Part shown: piece after piece, positions 42,267 to 51,508 of the stretch | How the letters are laid out: each line of letters opens with the position of its first letter | Position numbering within the stretch: the first letter of the stretch is position 1 | Source of the DNA: Rhodococcoides fascians NBRC 12155 = LMG 3623 | Lineage (GTDB): Bacteria; Actinomycetota; Actinomycetes; Mycobacteriales; Mycobacteriaceae | DNA: 64,000 nucleotides | Assembly (NCBI RefSeq): GCF_001894785.1 | Contig: NZ_BCWW01000001.1 | Coordinates: 1,137,501 to 1,201,500 of the forward strand | Reading direction: 5' to 3' | Notes under the pieces: model-generated | Database searches by the model: none | Told to the model about the DNA's origin: nothing | What the model saw: only the letters and a program-made list of their open reading frames with translations | Position numbers and translations under genes: made by a program

Positions 42267-43358
42267 TTGTCATTCGTTACCCGCACGAGTACGCGGAAGG
42301 CAGCACTCGGCGGCGTCGCGTCGCTCGGTGCCATCGCCCTCATCGCAGGCTGTGGATCCGCACCCGAGAACGAAGGATCGGGCGGGGGCGGCTCGAGTGA
42401 CTTCCTGCCCTGCATGGTCTCCGACAGTGGCGGATTCGACGACAAGTCGTTCAACCAGCTCGGATTCGAGGGACTCACCGAGGCTGCTGGCGAGCTCGGC
42501 GTCGAGCCGCGCACCGTCGAGTCCACGTCGCCCACCGACTACGCCCCCAACATCAACAACCTCGTCGATCAGGGCTGCAACCTGATCGTCACCGTCGGAT
42601 TCGACCTGGCCGACGCCACCAAGGTCGCGGCCGAGGCCAACACCGACATCGATTTCGCGATCATCGACGACTCCTCGATCGATCTGCCGAACGTCAAGCC
42701 GCTGACCTACGACGCGTCGCAGTCGGCATTCCTGGCCGGTTACGCCGCCGCCAGCTACAGCAAAACCGGAGTCGTCGGCACCTTCGGCGGCTCGCAGCTG
42801 CCGACCGTCACCATCTTCATGGATGGTTTCGCCGACGGTGTGAACTACTTCAACGAGCAGAAGGGCAAGGCAGTCCGCGTCATCGGCTGGGACGTGCCTT
42901 CCCAGAACGGCTCGTTCACCGGTGGATTCACCGCCAACGAGGTCGCCAAGAACACCGCCCAGGGCCTGATCGACCAGAACGCCGACGTCATCTTCCCGGT
43001 CGGTGGACCCATCTATCAGAGTGCGGCGCAGGCCATTCGGGACTCCTCTCGTCCGGTCGCACTGATCGGTGCGGACGCCGACGTCTTCGAGTCGGACCCG
43101 TCGGTCGGCGACCTGCTGCTCACCTCGGTGACCAAGGGCCTCAAGACCAGTGTCGACGAGGTAGTGGCCAACTCCGGTGCAGACAAGTTCGACAACAGCC
43201 CGTACGTGGGCACCCTCGAGAACGACGGCGTCGGCATCGCGCCGTTCCACGACTTCGAGTCCCAGGTCGACCCCGCGCTGCAGGGCGAACTGGACACGAT
43301 CAAGGCCGGCATCGTCGACGGGTCCATCACCGTCGAATCGCCGTCGGCACCCAAGTAG
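42267..43358 (+). CDS. BMP-family nucleoside-binding lipoprotein (PnrA-like)
   Basis: The 363-residue product begins at TTG 42267, five nt after GGAGG; no ATG is available nearby. Its lipobox (IAGC, Cys29) marks it as a surface lipoprotein. The binding domain has the BMP/PnrA pattern CMVSDSGGFDDKSFNQLGFEGL, IAIIDDS and VGTFGGSQLPTVTIFMDGF. These proteins bind nucleosides for the ABC transporter encoded by the next three genes. Confidence 0.9.
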   Translation: MSFVTRTSTRKAALGGVASLGAIALIAGCGSAPENEGSGGGGSSDFLPCMVSDSGGFDDKSFNQLGFEGLTEAAGELGVEPRTVESTSPTDYAPNINNLVDQGCNLIVTVGFDLADATKVAAEANTDIDFAIIDDSSIDLPNVKPLTYDASQSAFLAGYAAASYSKTGVVGTFGGSQLPTVTIFMDGFADGVNYFNEQKGKAVRVIGWDVPSQNGSFTGGFTANEVAKNTAQGLIDQNADVIFPVGGPIYQSAAQAIRDSSRPVALIGADADVFESDPSVGDLLLTSVTKGLKTSVDEVVANSGADKFDNSPYVGTLENDGVGIAPFHDFESQVDPALQGELDTIKAGIVDGSITVESPSAPK

Positions 43359-43376
43359 CCCCGGTCGTAAAGGGAT

Positions 43377-44879
43377 ATGAAGCTCGAACTTCGCGGTATA
43401 ACCAAACGATTCGGCTCGTTGATCGCCAACGATCACATCGATCTGACGGTCGAATCCGGCGAGATCCACTGCCTCCTCGGTGAGAACGGTGCAGGCAAGT
43501 CTACGTTGATGAACGTGCTCAGCGGCCTGTACCGCGCCGAGGAGGGCCAGATCCTGCTCGACGACGTCGAGCAGAACTTCGCCGGACCGGGCGAGGCGAT
43601 GACTGCAGGAATCGGCATGGTGCATCAGCACTTCATGCTGATTCCGGTGTTCACCGTGGCCGAGAACATCGTGCTCGGCAACGAAACCACCTCGCTCGGT
43701 GGACGACTCGACCTCGTGGCAGCACGAAAGCTGGTACGAGAGATATCCGCGAGGTTCGGCTTCGACCTCGACCCCGATGCTCTCGTCGACGATCTCCCCG
43801 TCGGCGTGCAGCAGCGGGTCGAGATCGTCAAGGCGCTCTCTCGAGAAGCCAAGGTGCTCGTGTTCGACGAGCCGACGGCCGTGCTGACGCCGCAGGAAAC
43901 CGACGATCTGATGCGGATCATGCGGGAACTTGCGGCGTCGGGCACCACCATCGTGTTCATCACCCACAAGCTCCGTGAGGTACGCGAAGTAGCAGACAAG
44001 ATCACCGTTATCCGGCTCGGCAAGGTCGTCGGCGAAGCGAAGCCGACGGCAGGCAACACCGAACTCGCCGCGTTGATGGTGGGACGTGATGTGCAGCTGA
44101 CCGTTTCGAAGGAACCGGCCGAGCCGGGTGCTGCAGCATTGGTCGTCGAGAACCTGTCGGTGTTCGACGCCCAGGGCAACAAGACCGTCGACGACATCAG
44201 TCTCGAGGTCGCCGCGGGAGAAATCCTCGCCATCGCCGGCGTGCAGGGCAACGGCCAGACCGAATTCGTCGAGGCGCTACTCGGCTTGCAGGAGAACGTA
44301 TCCGGAAAGATCGCCCTCGACGGCCGCTCGCTCGTCGGGGCGACAGTTCAGCAGGTGCTCGACGCCGGCGTGGGGTTCGTGCCCGAGGACCGGACCGTCG
44401 ACGGCCTGGTGGGGGAGTTCTCGATTGCCGAGAACCTGATGCTCGACCGCTCCATCAGCGAGCCGTTCGTGCGGCGCGGAGCGGTACAGCGGGAGTATCT
44501 CGACACGTTCGCGTCGGAGAAACTGACCGAATTCGACGTGCGGGCACCGGGAATCGGAACCGCCGTCGGACGCCTGTCCGGTGGTAACCAGCAGAAGGTG
44601 GTACTCGCACGCGAACTGAGCCGCGATCTGCGACTGTTCGTCGCCGCGCAGCCCACTCGCGGAATCGACGTGGGATCCATCGAATTCGTACACAAGCGCA
44701 TCGTCGCCACCCGGGATTCGGGGATCCCGGTCATCGTGGTGTCGAGCGAACTGGACGAGGTCGCCGCACTGGCCGACCGCATAGCCGTCATGTATCGAGG
44801 AGCAATCGTGGGAATCGTCCCCGGGGATACGTCCCGCGAAACACTCGGATTGATGATGGGCGGCGAGCGCGGTGAGTGA
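43377..44879 (+). CDS. Nucleoside ABC transporter, duplicated ATPase subunit
   Basis: The 500-residue product has two ABC ATPase domains, as in RbsA/YufO-type proteins. The first has Walker A GENGAGKST, DDLPVGVQQRVEIVKAL as signature and VFDEPTAV as Walker B. The second has a degenerate Walker A (VQGNGQTEF) with signature LSGGNQQKVVLAREL. It lies 18 nt after the binding protein gene and its stop overlaps the permease start. It powers import with the two permeases. Confidence 0.94.
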   Translation: MKLELRGITKRFGSLIANDHIDLTVESGEIHCLLGENGAGKSTLMNVLSGLYRAEEGQILLDDVEQNFAGPGEAMTAGIGMVHQHFMLIPVFTVAENIVLGNETTSLGGRLDLVAARKLVREISARFGFDLDPDALVDDLPVGVQQRVEIVKALSREAKVLVFDEPTAVLTPQETDDLMRIMRELAASGTTIVFITHKLREVREVADKITVIRLGKVVGEAKPTAGNTELAALMVGRDVQLTVSKEPAEPGAAALVVENLSVFDAQGNKTVDDISLEVAAGEILAIAGVQGNGQTEFVEALLGLQENVSGKIALDGRSLVGATVQQVLDAGVGFVPEDRTVDGLVGEFSIAENLMLDRSISEPFVRRGAVQREYLDTFASEKLTEFDVRAPGIGTAVGRLSGGNQQKVVLARELSRDLRLFVAAQPTRGIDVGSIEFVHKRIVATRDSGIPVIVVSSELDEVAALADRIAVMYRGAIVGIVPGDTSRETLGLMMGGERGE

Positions 44880-46092
44880 GACCGAGCAGCCGTCGAAAGC
44901 TCATGTCGTACTTCGGCAGATCTTCACCGGCAGTGCGATCATCTCGGTTCTCGCGGTGTTGCTTGCGCTGATCGTCGGTGCCGTCCTCATTGCCGCGACC
45001 AACTCCGGCGTCCAGGAATCGGCCGGCTACTTCTTCTCCCGTCCGTCGGACATGCTGACGGCGATCTGGGATTCGGTGTCCGGCGCGTATTCGTCGCTGT
45101 TCCAGGGGTCGGTGTACAACTTCCGTCGTCCGGGGTTCGAGAACGGGATCCGGCCGTTGACCGAGACGTTGACGTTCGCGACGCCGCTCATCGTCGCCGG
45201 ACTCGGTGTGGCCCTTGCCTTTCGGGTCGGTATGTTCAATATCGGTGGTCGTGGCCAGATGCTGATCGCCGCCGCATGTGCGGGCTGGGTCGGTTTCGGG
45301 GTGAGCCTGCCTGCCGGCATTCATCTGCTGGTGGCCGTTGTCGCAGGCGTTGTCGGCGGCGCGGTCTGGGGCGGCATCGCCGGATTTCTCAAGGCCCGCA
45401 CCGGTGCTCACGAGGTGATCGTCACGATCATGCTCAATTACGTTGCGTTCTATCTCATCTCGTACCTGCTGCGTACTCCCGGTGCGTTGCAGGCACCGGG
45501 ATCGAACAATCCGAAGACGGCCCCCATCGAATCGACGGCCGTGTTCCCGAAGCTGTTCGGCGACAAGTACAACCTGCATCTCGGGTTCGTGCTGGTCATC
45601 CTCGTGACGGTCGCGGTGTGGTGGCTGCTCGAACGATCGAGCCTCGGATTCCGATTCCGTGCCGTCGGTGAGAACCCGCACGCGTCACGCGTCGCCGGCA
45701 TGAACGTCAACCGCATCTACCTCTACGCGATGATCCTGTCCGGAGCTCTCGTCGGCCTGGCCGGCGTGGCTCAGGTGCTCGGTACGGTCACCACCGGCTT
45801 CAGTGCCGACATCGACGCCGGTATCGGATTCGACGCCATCACCGTGGCCCTGCTCGGGCGATCCAAACCGTGGGGCGTCTTCTTCGCGGGAATCCTGTTC
45901 GGCGCGTTCAAGGCCGGCGGGTTCGCCATGCAGGCGGCCGAGGGCGTACCCATCGACATCGTGCTCGTCGTGCAGTCGGTGATCGTGCTGTTCATCGCCG
46001 CACCGCCGTTGGTGCGAGCGGTGTTCCGATTGCCCAAACCCGGTGAAGAGAAACTCGCCAAAGCCGAGACCGCGAAGGTGGGTGCACTGTGA
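44872..46092 (+). CDS. Nucleoside ABC transporter permease 1
   Basis: The 406-residue membrane protein has about 9-10 hydrophobic segments of the BPD_transp_2 family (RbsC/YufP-like), with IGGRGQMLIAAACAGWVG, VVAGVVGGAVWGGIAGFLKARTGAHEVIVTIMLNYVA and FRAVGENPHASRVAGMNV. The GTG/ATG start overlaps the ATPase stop by 8 nt and the stop overlaps the next gene by 4 nt, so the operon is tightly coupled. It forms a heterodimeric channel with permease 2. Confidence 0.93.
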   Translation: MSETEQPSKAHVVLRQIFTGSAIISVLAVLLALIVGAVLIAATNSGVQESAGYFFSRPSDMLTAIWDSVSGAYSSLFQGSVYNFRRPGFENGIRPLTETLTFATPLIVAGLGVALAFRVGMFNIGGRGQMLIAAACAGWVGFGVSLPAGIHLLVAVVAGVVGGAVWGGIAGFLKARTGAHEVIVTIMLNYVAFYLISYLLRTPGALQAPGSNNPKTAPIESTAVFPKLFGDKYNLHLGFVLVILVTVAVWWLLERSSLGFRFRAVGENPHASRVAGMNVNRIYLYAMILSGALVGLAGVAQVLGTVTTGFSADIDAGIGFDAITVALLGRSKPWGVFFAGILFGAFKAGGFAMQAAEGVPIDIVLVVQSVIVLFIAAPPLVRAVFRLPKPGEEKLAKAETAKVGAL

Positions 46093-47357
46093 CCACCTCC
46101 GTCGACGCCCCCGCCGGGGTAGTACTCGGCCGCAGCTGGAAAGCGCCGTCGATCCTCGGGGTCGTGACACTGCTGGCGTTGGTGCTGTTCGTGGTCCGAA
46201 AGGGCTCGGGCACAAGTACATTCGCGCTGGCCTCGGAAGACGACTTCTTCGCACTGCCCGCCGTCGGCGTACCGTCGTACGGTGCCGGCCTGGTCGTGGT
46301 GGTACTACTGGCCGTCATCACCGGCTACGCGGCCCTGTTGGCGTCGCGTTACCGGTCGACGCCGTTGTGGCTGCTCGCCGTGTTCGCAGTGCTGTTCGTG
46401 TTCGGATTCCTCGCGTGGGCCGCGGACGGGGAGACGATCCCCGTGCCCGGATTGCTCATCGGCGCGGTCGCTTTGAGCACACCGCTGATCTTCGGTGCGA
46501 TGGGCGGAGTGATCTCCGAGCGTGTCGGCGTCATCAACATCGCCATCGAAGGGCAGCTGCTGGCAGGGGCTTTCGTCAGCGCCGTCGTCGCGTCGATCAC
46601 CGGTTCGACCTACGTGGCGTTGCTCGCCGCTCTGGTCGCCGGCGCACTGACGGCGTCTCTGCTGGCCGTGTTCTCGATTCGCTACTTCGTCAATCAGGTC
46701 ATCGTCGGTGTGGTGCTCAACGTGCTCGTCGTGGGACTGACGAGCTTCCTGTACTCGGTGGTGCTCACCAAGAACGCCGAAACGCTCAACTCACCACCGC
46801 GCTTCGCGCGCATCGACATTCCGGTGCTCTCGCAGATTCCGATCCTCGGGCCGGTGCTCTTTCGGCAGACGCTCATCGTGTACCTGATGTACATCGCCGT
46901 GGCCCTGGTGTTCTTCGGTCTGTTTCACACCAAATGGGGTCTGCGACTACGTGCCGTCGGTGAGCATCCGCAAGCCGCCGACACCGTCGGGATCAACGTG
47001 GCCCGAACGCGGTTCTGGAACGTCTGCCTCGCCGGTGCCATCGCCGGGCTCGGCGGTGCGTATTTCACGCTCGGGTCCGTCGGAGCCTTCGGCAAGGAGA
47101 TGACCGCAGGTGCCGGCTACATCGCACTCGCCGCGGTCATCTTCGGCCGATGGGATCCGGTGCGGGCCACCCTGGCCGCATTGCTGTTCGGCTTCGCGTC
47201 GAATCTGCAGAACGTACTGGGCATCATCGGGTCCCCGGTGCCGAGCGAGTTCATGCTGATGCTGCCGTACGTGGTCACCATTTTCGCCGTGGCCGGCCTG
47301 GTGGGCCACGTGCGAGGACCGGCCGCGGCGGGCAAACCGTACGCGTCCAGGAGTTGA
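46089..47357 (+). CDS. Nucleoside ABC transporter permease 2
   Basis: The 422-residue membrane protein is the second BPD_transp_2 permease (YufQ-like). It has MGGVISERVGVINIAIEGQLLAGAF, NQVIVGVVLNVLVVGLTSF and WGLRLRAVGEHPQAADTVGINV. A longer-than-usual N-terminal region carries three hydrophobic segments before the conserved part. It is the last gene of the BMP operon, followed by 100 bp before the CoA ligase gene. Confidence 0.93.
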   Translation: MTTSVDAPAGVVLGRSWKAPSILGVVTLLALVLFVVRKGSGTSTFALASEDDFFALPAVGVPSYGAGLVVVVLLAVITGYAALLASRYRSTPLWLLAVFAVLFVFGFLAWAADGETIPVPGLLIGAVALSTPLIFGAMGGVISERVGVINIAIEGQLLAGAFVSAVVASITGSTYVALLAALVAGALTASLLAVFSIRYFVNQVIVGVVLNVLVVGLTSFLYSVVLTKNAETLNSPPRFARIDIPVLSQIPILGPVLFRQTLIVYLMYIAVALVFFGLFHTKWGLRLRAVGEHPQAADTVGINVARTRFWNVCLAGAIAGLGGAYFTLGSVGAFGKEMTAGAGYIALAAVIFGRWDPVRATLAALLFGFASNLQNVLGIIGSPVPSEFMLMLPYVVTIFAVAGLVGHVRGPAAAGKPYASRS

Positions 47358-47457
47358 CGGTTTCGCCATCTGACTCAGCGGTAGGGTCGTAAGTCCGATG
47401 TGACCGCTTTCACTGTAAGGTTCGATCATTGTTGCCGCAGTTTTTCGAAGGAGAGCC

Positions 47458-49047
47458 ATGAGCTTCCGCAGTCCCTTTCCCGACGTCGAGATCCCGAATC
47501 TGAGCGTCTACGACTTCCTGTTCGGGTCCATCGCCGAGTCCGATCTGGACAAGCCTGCGCTCATCGACGGCACGTCGGGTGACGTCACCACCTACAAGAG
47601 CCTGATCGGCCAGGTCGACGCGATCGCCGGGGCGCTCGCTGCCCGTGGGCTCGAGGTCGGCGACGTCGTCGGACTGCATTCGCCGAACGTCCCCGCATTC
47701 GCATCGGTGCTGCACGGCATTCTGCGTGCCGGCGGAACTGCGACGACGATCAACGCGCTGTACACCGCCGAGGACATCGCCAAGCAGCTCACCGGCTCGG
47801 GCGCGAAGTTCCTGTTCACCGTCTCCCCGCTGTACCCGCAGGCCAAGGCCGCCGCGGACAAGGTGGGTATCGACGCCGATCACGTCATCGTGCTCGACGG
47901 CGCCGAGGGCCACCCGAGTCTGCGGGATCTGCTCACCCAGGGCGCGCCTGCTCCCGAGGTCTCGTTCGATCCGGCGACGCACGTTGCCGTGCTGCCGTAC
48001 TCGTCCGGCACGACGGGTGTGCCCAAGGGCGTCATCCTCACGCACCGCAACCTCGTCGCCAACGTGGCCCAGATGGAACCGCGCGTGGGCATCGACAGCA
48101 ACGACGCGATCCTGGCGCTGCTGCCGTTCTTCCACATCTACGGACTGACGGTGCTGCTCAACATCGCCCTCAAGTTGCGCGCGCACCTGGTCACGATGCC
48201 GAAGTTCGACCTCGTCGAGTTCCTGCGCATCATTCAGGACCAGAAGCTGACCTACCTGTTCATCGCCCCGCCGGTGGCCGTCGCGCTCGCCAAGCACCCG
48301 ATGATCGATCAGTACGACCTCTCGAGCGTGCACACCATCTTCTCCGGCGCTGCACCGTTGGACGAGGAGCTCGGTAAGGCCGTCGCCAAGCGCTTGAACA
48401 CGCGGGTGCGTCAGGGCTACGGCATGAGCGAGCTCAGCCCGGTCAGCCACGCGATCCCGTTCGATCGCGACGACATGCCGCTCAGCTCGGTGGGCCAGCC
48501 ACTGGCCAACACCGAGAACAAGCTCGTCGACCCGGGCACGCTCGAGGAAATCGAGCTGCCCACAGAGGGATTGAGCAAGCCGGGCGAGCTGTGGGTCAAG
48601 GGACCGAACGTGATGGCGGGATACCTGAACAATCCTTCCGCCACCGCGGAGACCCTCGACTCCGACGGTTACCTACACACCGGCGACATCGCCGTCGCCG
48701 ACCACGAGGGTGTCGTCTACATCGTCGACCGCCTCAAGGAACTGATCAAGTACAAGGGCTACCAGGTGCCCCCGGCGGAGCTCGAGGCGCTGCTGCTCAC
48801 GCACGAGGAAATCGCCGACGCGGCCGTCATCGGTGTTCTCGACGACGAGGGCGAGGAAATCCCCAAGGCGTTCGTCGTCCGCCAGCAGGGTGCCACGATC
48901 GACGAAGAGGGCATCATCGCGTTCGTCGCCGAGCGCGTCTCCCCGCACAAGAAGGTCCGACGCGTCGAGTTCATCGACATCGTGCCGAAGTCTGCGGCCG
49001 GCAAGATTCTTCGTAAGGATCTGCGGGCCGCGGAGGCCGGAAAGTAA
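47458..49047 (+). CDS. Acyl-CoA/4-coumarate-CoA ligase family enzyme
   Basis: The 529-residue product is an ANL-superfamily adenylating enzyme. It has the P-loop-like YSSGTTGVPKGVILTHRN, QGYGMSELSPVSH, GYLHTGDIA and DRLKELIKYKGYQVPPAELEALL, plus the catalytic Lys region PKSAAGKILRKDLR. It activates a carboxylic acid (aromatic or fatty) to an acyl-CoA. A GAAGGAGAGCC ribosome site precedes ATG 47458. It could supply acyl-CoA to the PapA-like acyltransferase four genes on, but the chain substrate is not evident. Confidence 0.93.
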   Translation: MSFRSPFPDVEIPNLSVYDFLFGSIAESDLDKPALIDGTSGDVTTYKSLIGQVDAIAGALAARGLEVGDVVGLHSPNVPAFASVLHGILRAGGTATTINALYTAEDIAKQLTGSGAKFLFTVSPLYPQAKAAADKVGIDADHVIVLDGAEGHPSLRDLLTQGAPAPEVSFDPATHVAVLPYSSGTTGVPKGVILTHRNLVANVAQMEPRVGIDSNDAILALLPFFHIYGLTVLLNIALKLRAHLVTMPKFDLVEFLRIIQDQKLTYLFIAPPVAVALAKHPMIDQYDLSSVHTIFSGAAPLDEELGKAVAKRLNTRVRQGYGMSELSPVSHAIPFDRDDMPLSSVGQPLANTENKLVDPGTLEEIELPTEGLSKPGELWVKGPNVMAGYLNNPSATAETLDSDGYLHTGDIAVADHEGVVYIVDRLKELIKYKGYQVPPAELEALLLTHEEIADAAVIGVLDDEGEEIPKAFVVRQQGATIDEEGIIAFVAERVSPHKKVRRVEFIDIVPKSAAGKILRKDLRAAEAGK

Positions 49048-49061
49048 TACTCCGTTCCATG

Positions 49062-49100
49062 ACAACACCCCGTCCCACACTCAGTGGGGCGGGGTGTTGT
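49062..49100 (+). terminator. Terminator of the CoA ligase gene
   Basis: ACAACACCCCG (49062-49072) pairs with CGGGGTGTTGT (49090-49100), with CCCAC/GTGGG inside. It lies 15 bp after the stop. Confidence 0.85.
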
Positions 49101-49121
49101 GTTGTGGCGCAGACGTTTCGA

Positions 49122-49215
49122 TAGTGCGCACCCATTTTTCCGACCGCGCGACCCTCCTCGGGCGCAAACATGGGCGCTCAGTCGGTAGCAGGGGTGTGAG
49201 GTTGTCGTGGAACCG
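49122..49215. repeat. Palindromic repeat R1 (left edge of the lipid cluster)
   Basis: A loose stem-loop whose right arm contains AGTCGGTAGCAGGGGTGTGAGGTTG (49180-49204) then GGAACCG. It matches R2 (58702-58792) almost base for base over the right arm and GGAACCG tail, in the same orientation. It ends 9 bp before the stop of the GpgS-like gene. Confidence 0.7.
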
Positions 49216-49223
49216 CGCTCGAA

Positions 49224-50189
49224 TCAGCCGGGTGCACTCATCGCCGGGCATCGGGTGAGGCGGTTGTATTCGTCCAGGGTGGTCAGTGGGGGACGGTCGA
49301 CGAGAGACAACGGTGCCACGCTCATCGAGAGCTGAGTTCCGGTGGTGGAGAACGTGGTGAACCCGGCTCCGGAATCGCTCAGACCCAGGCGCGAGAACAT
49401 CGTGGCGATGATCTGCCGACTCATGACAGCCAACTCGGACGTCGGCCGATTTCGATGCCGTCGGGTTCCCAGTCCGACCTGGCCGATCGCGCCGATACCC
49501 AACCGGTCGCACGTATCGAGCAGTACACCGATCTCGACTCCGTAGCCGGGGGCGAACGGAAGTGCTTCCAGGAGGCGACGAGTCGCGGCGTATTCCCCGC
49601 CCAAGGGTTGGAAGACGCCGGCGAGTTCGGGCCGAAGCGCCGTCAGCAGAGGACGTACCGTCAGCTGCGTGACGCGGCCGCCGCCGTCCTCATCGGTGGT
49701 GTCACCGATCGTCAGCGGCCGACGGTAGAAGCCTTTGACCAACTCGACGTCGTCGGACATGACCAGTGGACCGACGAGGGAGGGAACGAAGTGCGAACCG
49801 GGATCGACCAGATCGGAGTCGACGAACACCACGAGGTCGCCCGAGGTGGCGGCCACTCCGCGCCACAGCGCTTCACCCTTGCCGCGAACCACGGGTGTGC
49901 CGGGTAGGGCGTCCTCCCTGGAGACGACGGTGGCACCGGCGCAGCGGGCCCGCGCCGCGGTGCGGTCGGTCGATCCCGAATCCAGCACCACCAGCTCGTC
50001 GATCAGGCTGCCCAGATGGGGAGTCATCGAGGCGATGACGCCGGCGACGGTCTCTTCCTCGTCGAGAGCGGGCAGCACGACCGAGACGGTCCGGCCACGT
50101 TTGGCCCGGATGATGTCTGCCAGTGGCCACGGTGAGCGGGCCCAGGTGGCAGCCAGAGCCGGAGTGCCCGCAACGTCGGTTCGGTTCAT
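49224..50189 (-). CDS. GpgS-like glucosyl-3-phosphoglycerate synthase (GT81 type)
   Basis: GpgS makes glucosyl-3-phosphoglycerate, a precursor of methylglucose lipopolysaccharide. The 321-residue product has VSVVLPALDEEETVAGVIASM, LDSGSTDRTAARAR, GKGEALWRG, the DXD metal motif VFVDSDLVDPG, and QPLGGEYAATRRLLEALPFAPGYGVEIGVLLD near the acceptor site. ATG 50189 follows GAAGGAAAAGCG. It lies in a lipid-modification cluster instead of the usual gpgS setting, so it may be a second copy with another acceptor. Confidence 0.85.
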   Translation of the reverse strand: MNRTDVAGTPALAATWARSPWPLADIIRAKRGRTVSVVLPALDEEETVAGVIASMTPHLGSLIDELVVLDSGSTDRTAARARCAGATVVSREDALPGTPVVRGKGEALWRGVAATSGDLVVFVDSDLVDPGSHFVPSLVGPLVMSDDVELVKGFYRRPLTIGDTTDEDGGGRVTQLTVRPLLTALRPELAGVFQPLGGEYAATRRLLEALPFAPGYGVEIGVLLDTCDRLGIGAIGQVGLGTRRHRNRPTSELAVMSRQIIATMFSRLGLSDSGAGFTTFSTTGTQLSMSVAPLSLVDRPPLTTLDEYNRLTRCPAMSAPG

Positions 50190-50225
50190 CGCTTTTCCTT
50201 CGTCATCGCTCGAGGAGTGCACGGC

Positions 50226-51248
50226 TCAGGACGGGCCGGTCGGCAGCCCCAACGACGGTGCGATCACCGACCACGAATCGTGCAGATCCTGTTGCCAGTA
50301 GGCCCAGGAATGGGTCCCGTTGGGTCGGAAGTTGTAGGTGGCCTCGATGTTCAACTCCTGCAACCGTTTCTGCATCTGTTGCGAGCACACATCGGTCGTC
50401 GCTTCGATCACTGCGCCGACGGCGAGTTGTTGGGCGAGCTTGCCGTAATCGCTGCCGATACCGGGGCCGCCCGGCACGTCGAACGCACCGGGCGCTCCCG
50501 TTCCGGACGAGATGTAGACGGCCATGCCGCGCAGCCCCTCGGCATTGACGTAGGGGTCGTTGGCAATCCAGTCGGCGCTGCCCTGTGGTCCCCACATGTT
50601 GGCGGTCGACCCACCGCCGCGGGCCTCGACGACGGACCTGACGTACATCGCGCCCACCGGGTCGCTGGTGCGTGCGCATCCACTGAACGCGGCGACGGAT
50701 CGATACACCGAGGGATGGGCGATGGCCAACTGCAGAACGGACGTGCCTGCCATCGATATACCGGCGACCGCATTGGCCCCGTTGCCGTCGAGCAGAGCAT
50801 CCATCACCGGAGGAAGTTCGCGACCGAGAAAGGTGGACCACATGTTTCGGCCCAGTACCGGATCGTCGTGCAACCAGTCGGTGTAATAGCTCGCAGCGCC
50901 GCCCCGCGGAACCACCACGTTGACGTTCTTGTCTCCGAAGAAGCCGGCGATGTCGGTCTGATCGAACCAGCTGCTTCCCCCGTCACCGCCCGCCGCTCCG
51001 TTGAGTAGATAGAGCGTGGGTGAACCGGGCTGCGCCGACCGAAATACGTCGAGCTGGATATCGCGGTCCATGGCTGCCGAATGCACCCATACGATGTCTC
51101 GTCGGTCGGCAACTCCCTCGACGCCGACCACCGACGAGACGGTGTCGGCGGAAGCCGACCCCGCCGTAGTCGATAGGAGAACGACGACGGTAGCGAGCAC
51201 ACTCAGCGCCGACAAGGTCGCCTGACCGAGGCGAAATCGACTGGGCAT
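50226..51248 (-). CDS. Secreted antigen-85/mycolyltransferase-like esterase
   Basis: Ag85-type enzymes transfer mycolic acids to trehalose or arabinogalactan outside the membrane. The 340-residue product has a clear signal peptide (residues 1-35, ending ASA). Its esterase-D fold has LYLLNGAAGGDGGSSW near residue 80, nucleophile Ser165 in GISMAG, and the His in FRPNGTHSWAYWQQDLHDSW. AGGAACC precedes ATG 51248. It is 36 nt upstream of the GpgS-like gene on the same strand. Confidence 0.9.
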   Translation of the reverse strand: MPSRFRLGQATLSALSVLATVVVLLSTTAGSASADTVSSVVGVEGVADRRDIVWVHSAAMDRDIQLDVFRSAQPGSPTLYLLNGAAGGDGGSSWFDQTDIAGFFGDKNVNVVVPRGGAASYYTDWLHDDPVLGRNMWSTFLGRELPPVMDALLDGNGANAVAGISMAGTSVLQLAIAHPSVYRSVAAFSGCARTSDPVGAMYVRSVVEARGGGSTANMWGPQGSADWIANDPYVNAEGLRGMAVYISSGTGAPGAFDVPGGPGIGSDYGKLAQQLAVGAVIEATTDVCSQQMQKRLQELNIEATYNFRPNGTHSWAYWQQDLHDSWSVIAPSLGLPTGPS

Positions 51249-51508
51249 CAACGGTTCCTGACATTGTGGGAGCCACGCACGACTAACCTCCGGCGAGCGC
51301 GATGTGCCTTTGGACGGTAATGCGAATCACTGGTGCCGACAACAATGTTGACGATCCTTCAGTTCTGACACAGATATCCCGCGAATCGTTGTCAATTTTC
51401 CAAAATGCTCGTCGACGGGGTTTCTCGGCCTCTGCCCGGGTGATGCACTGGCCCCTCCGACGCACCTCGCCGCGTCGAATCGCTCTGTCTCCTTCGAAAG
51501 GTTGTGTC
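51249..51508. other. 260-bp divergent promoter region of the lipid cluster
   Basis: No gene is seen. This is the most AT-rich part of the cluster and should carry divergent promoters for the esterase/GpgS pair and the PapA operon. It has several TTG-containing stretches (for example TTGTCAATTTTCC near 51389) that could be -35 elements. I could not fix a -10. Confidence 0.4.

Noticed and set aside
42270..43967. A 565-codon antisense frame opposite the BMP lipoprotein and ABC ATPase genes
   Set aside because: Composition is that of a GC-driven mirror frame, and both sense genes are complete.
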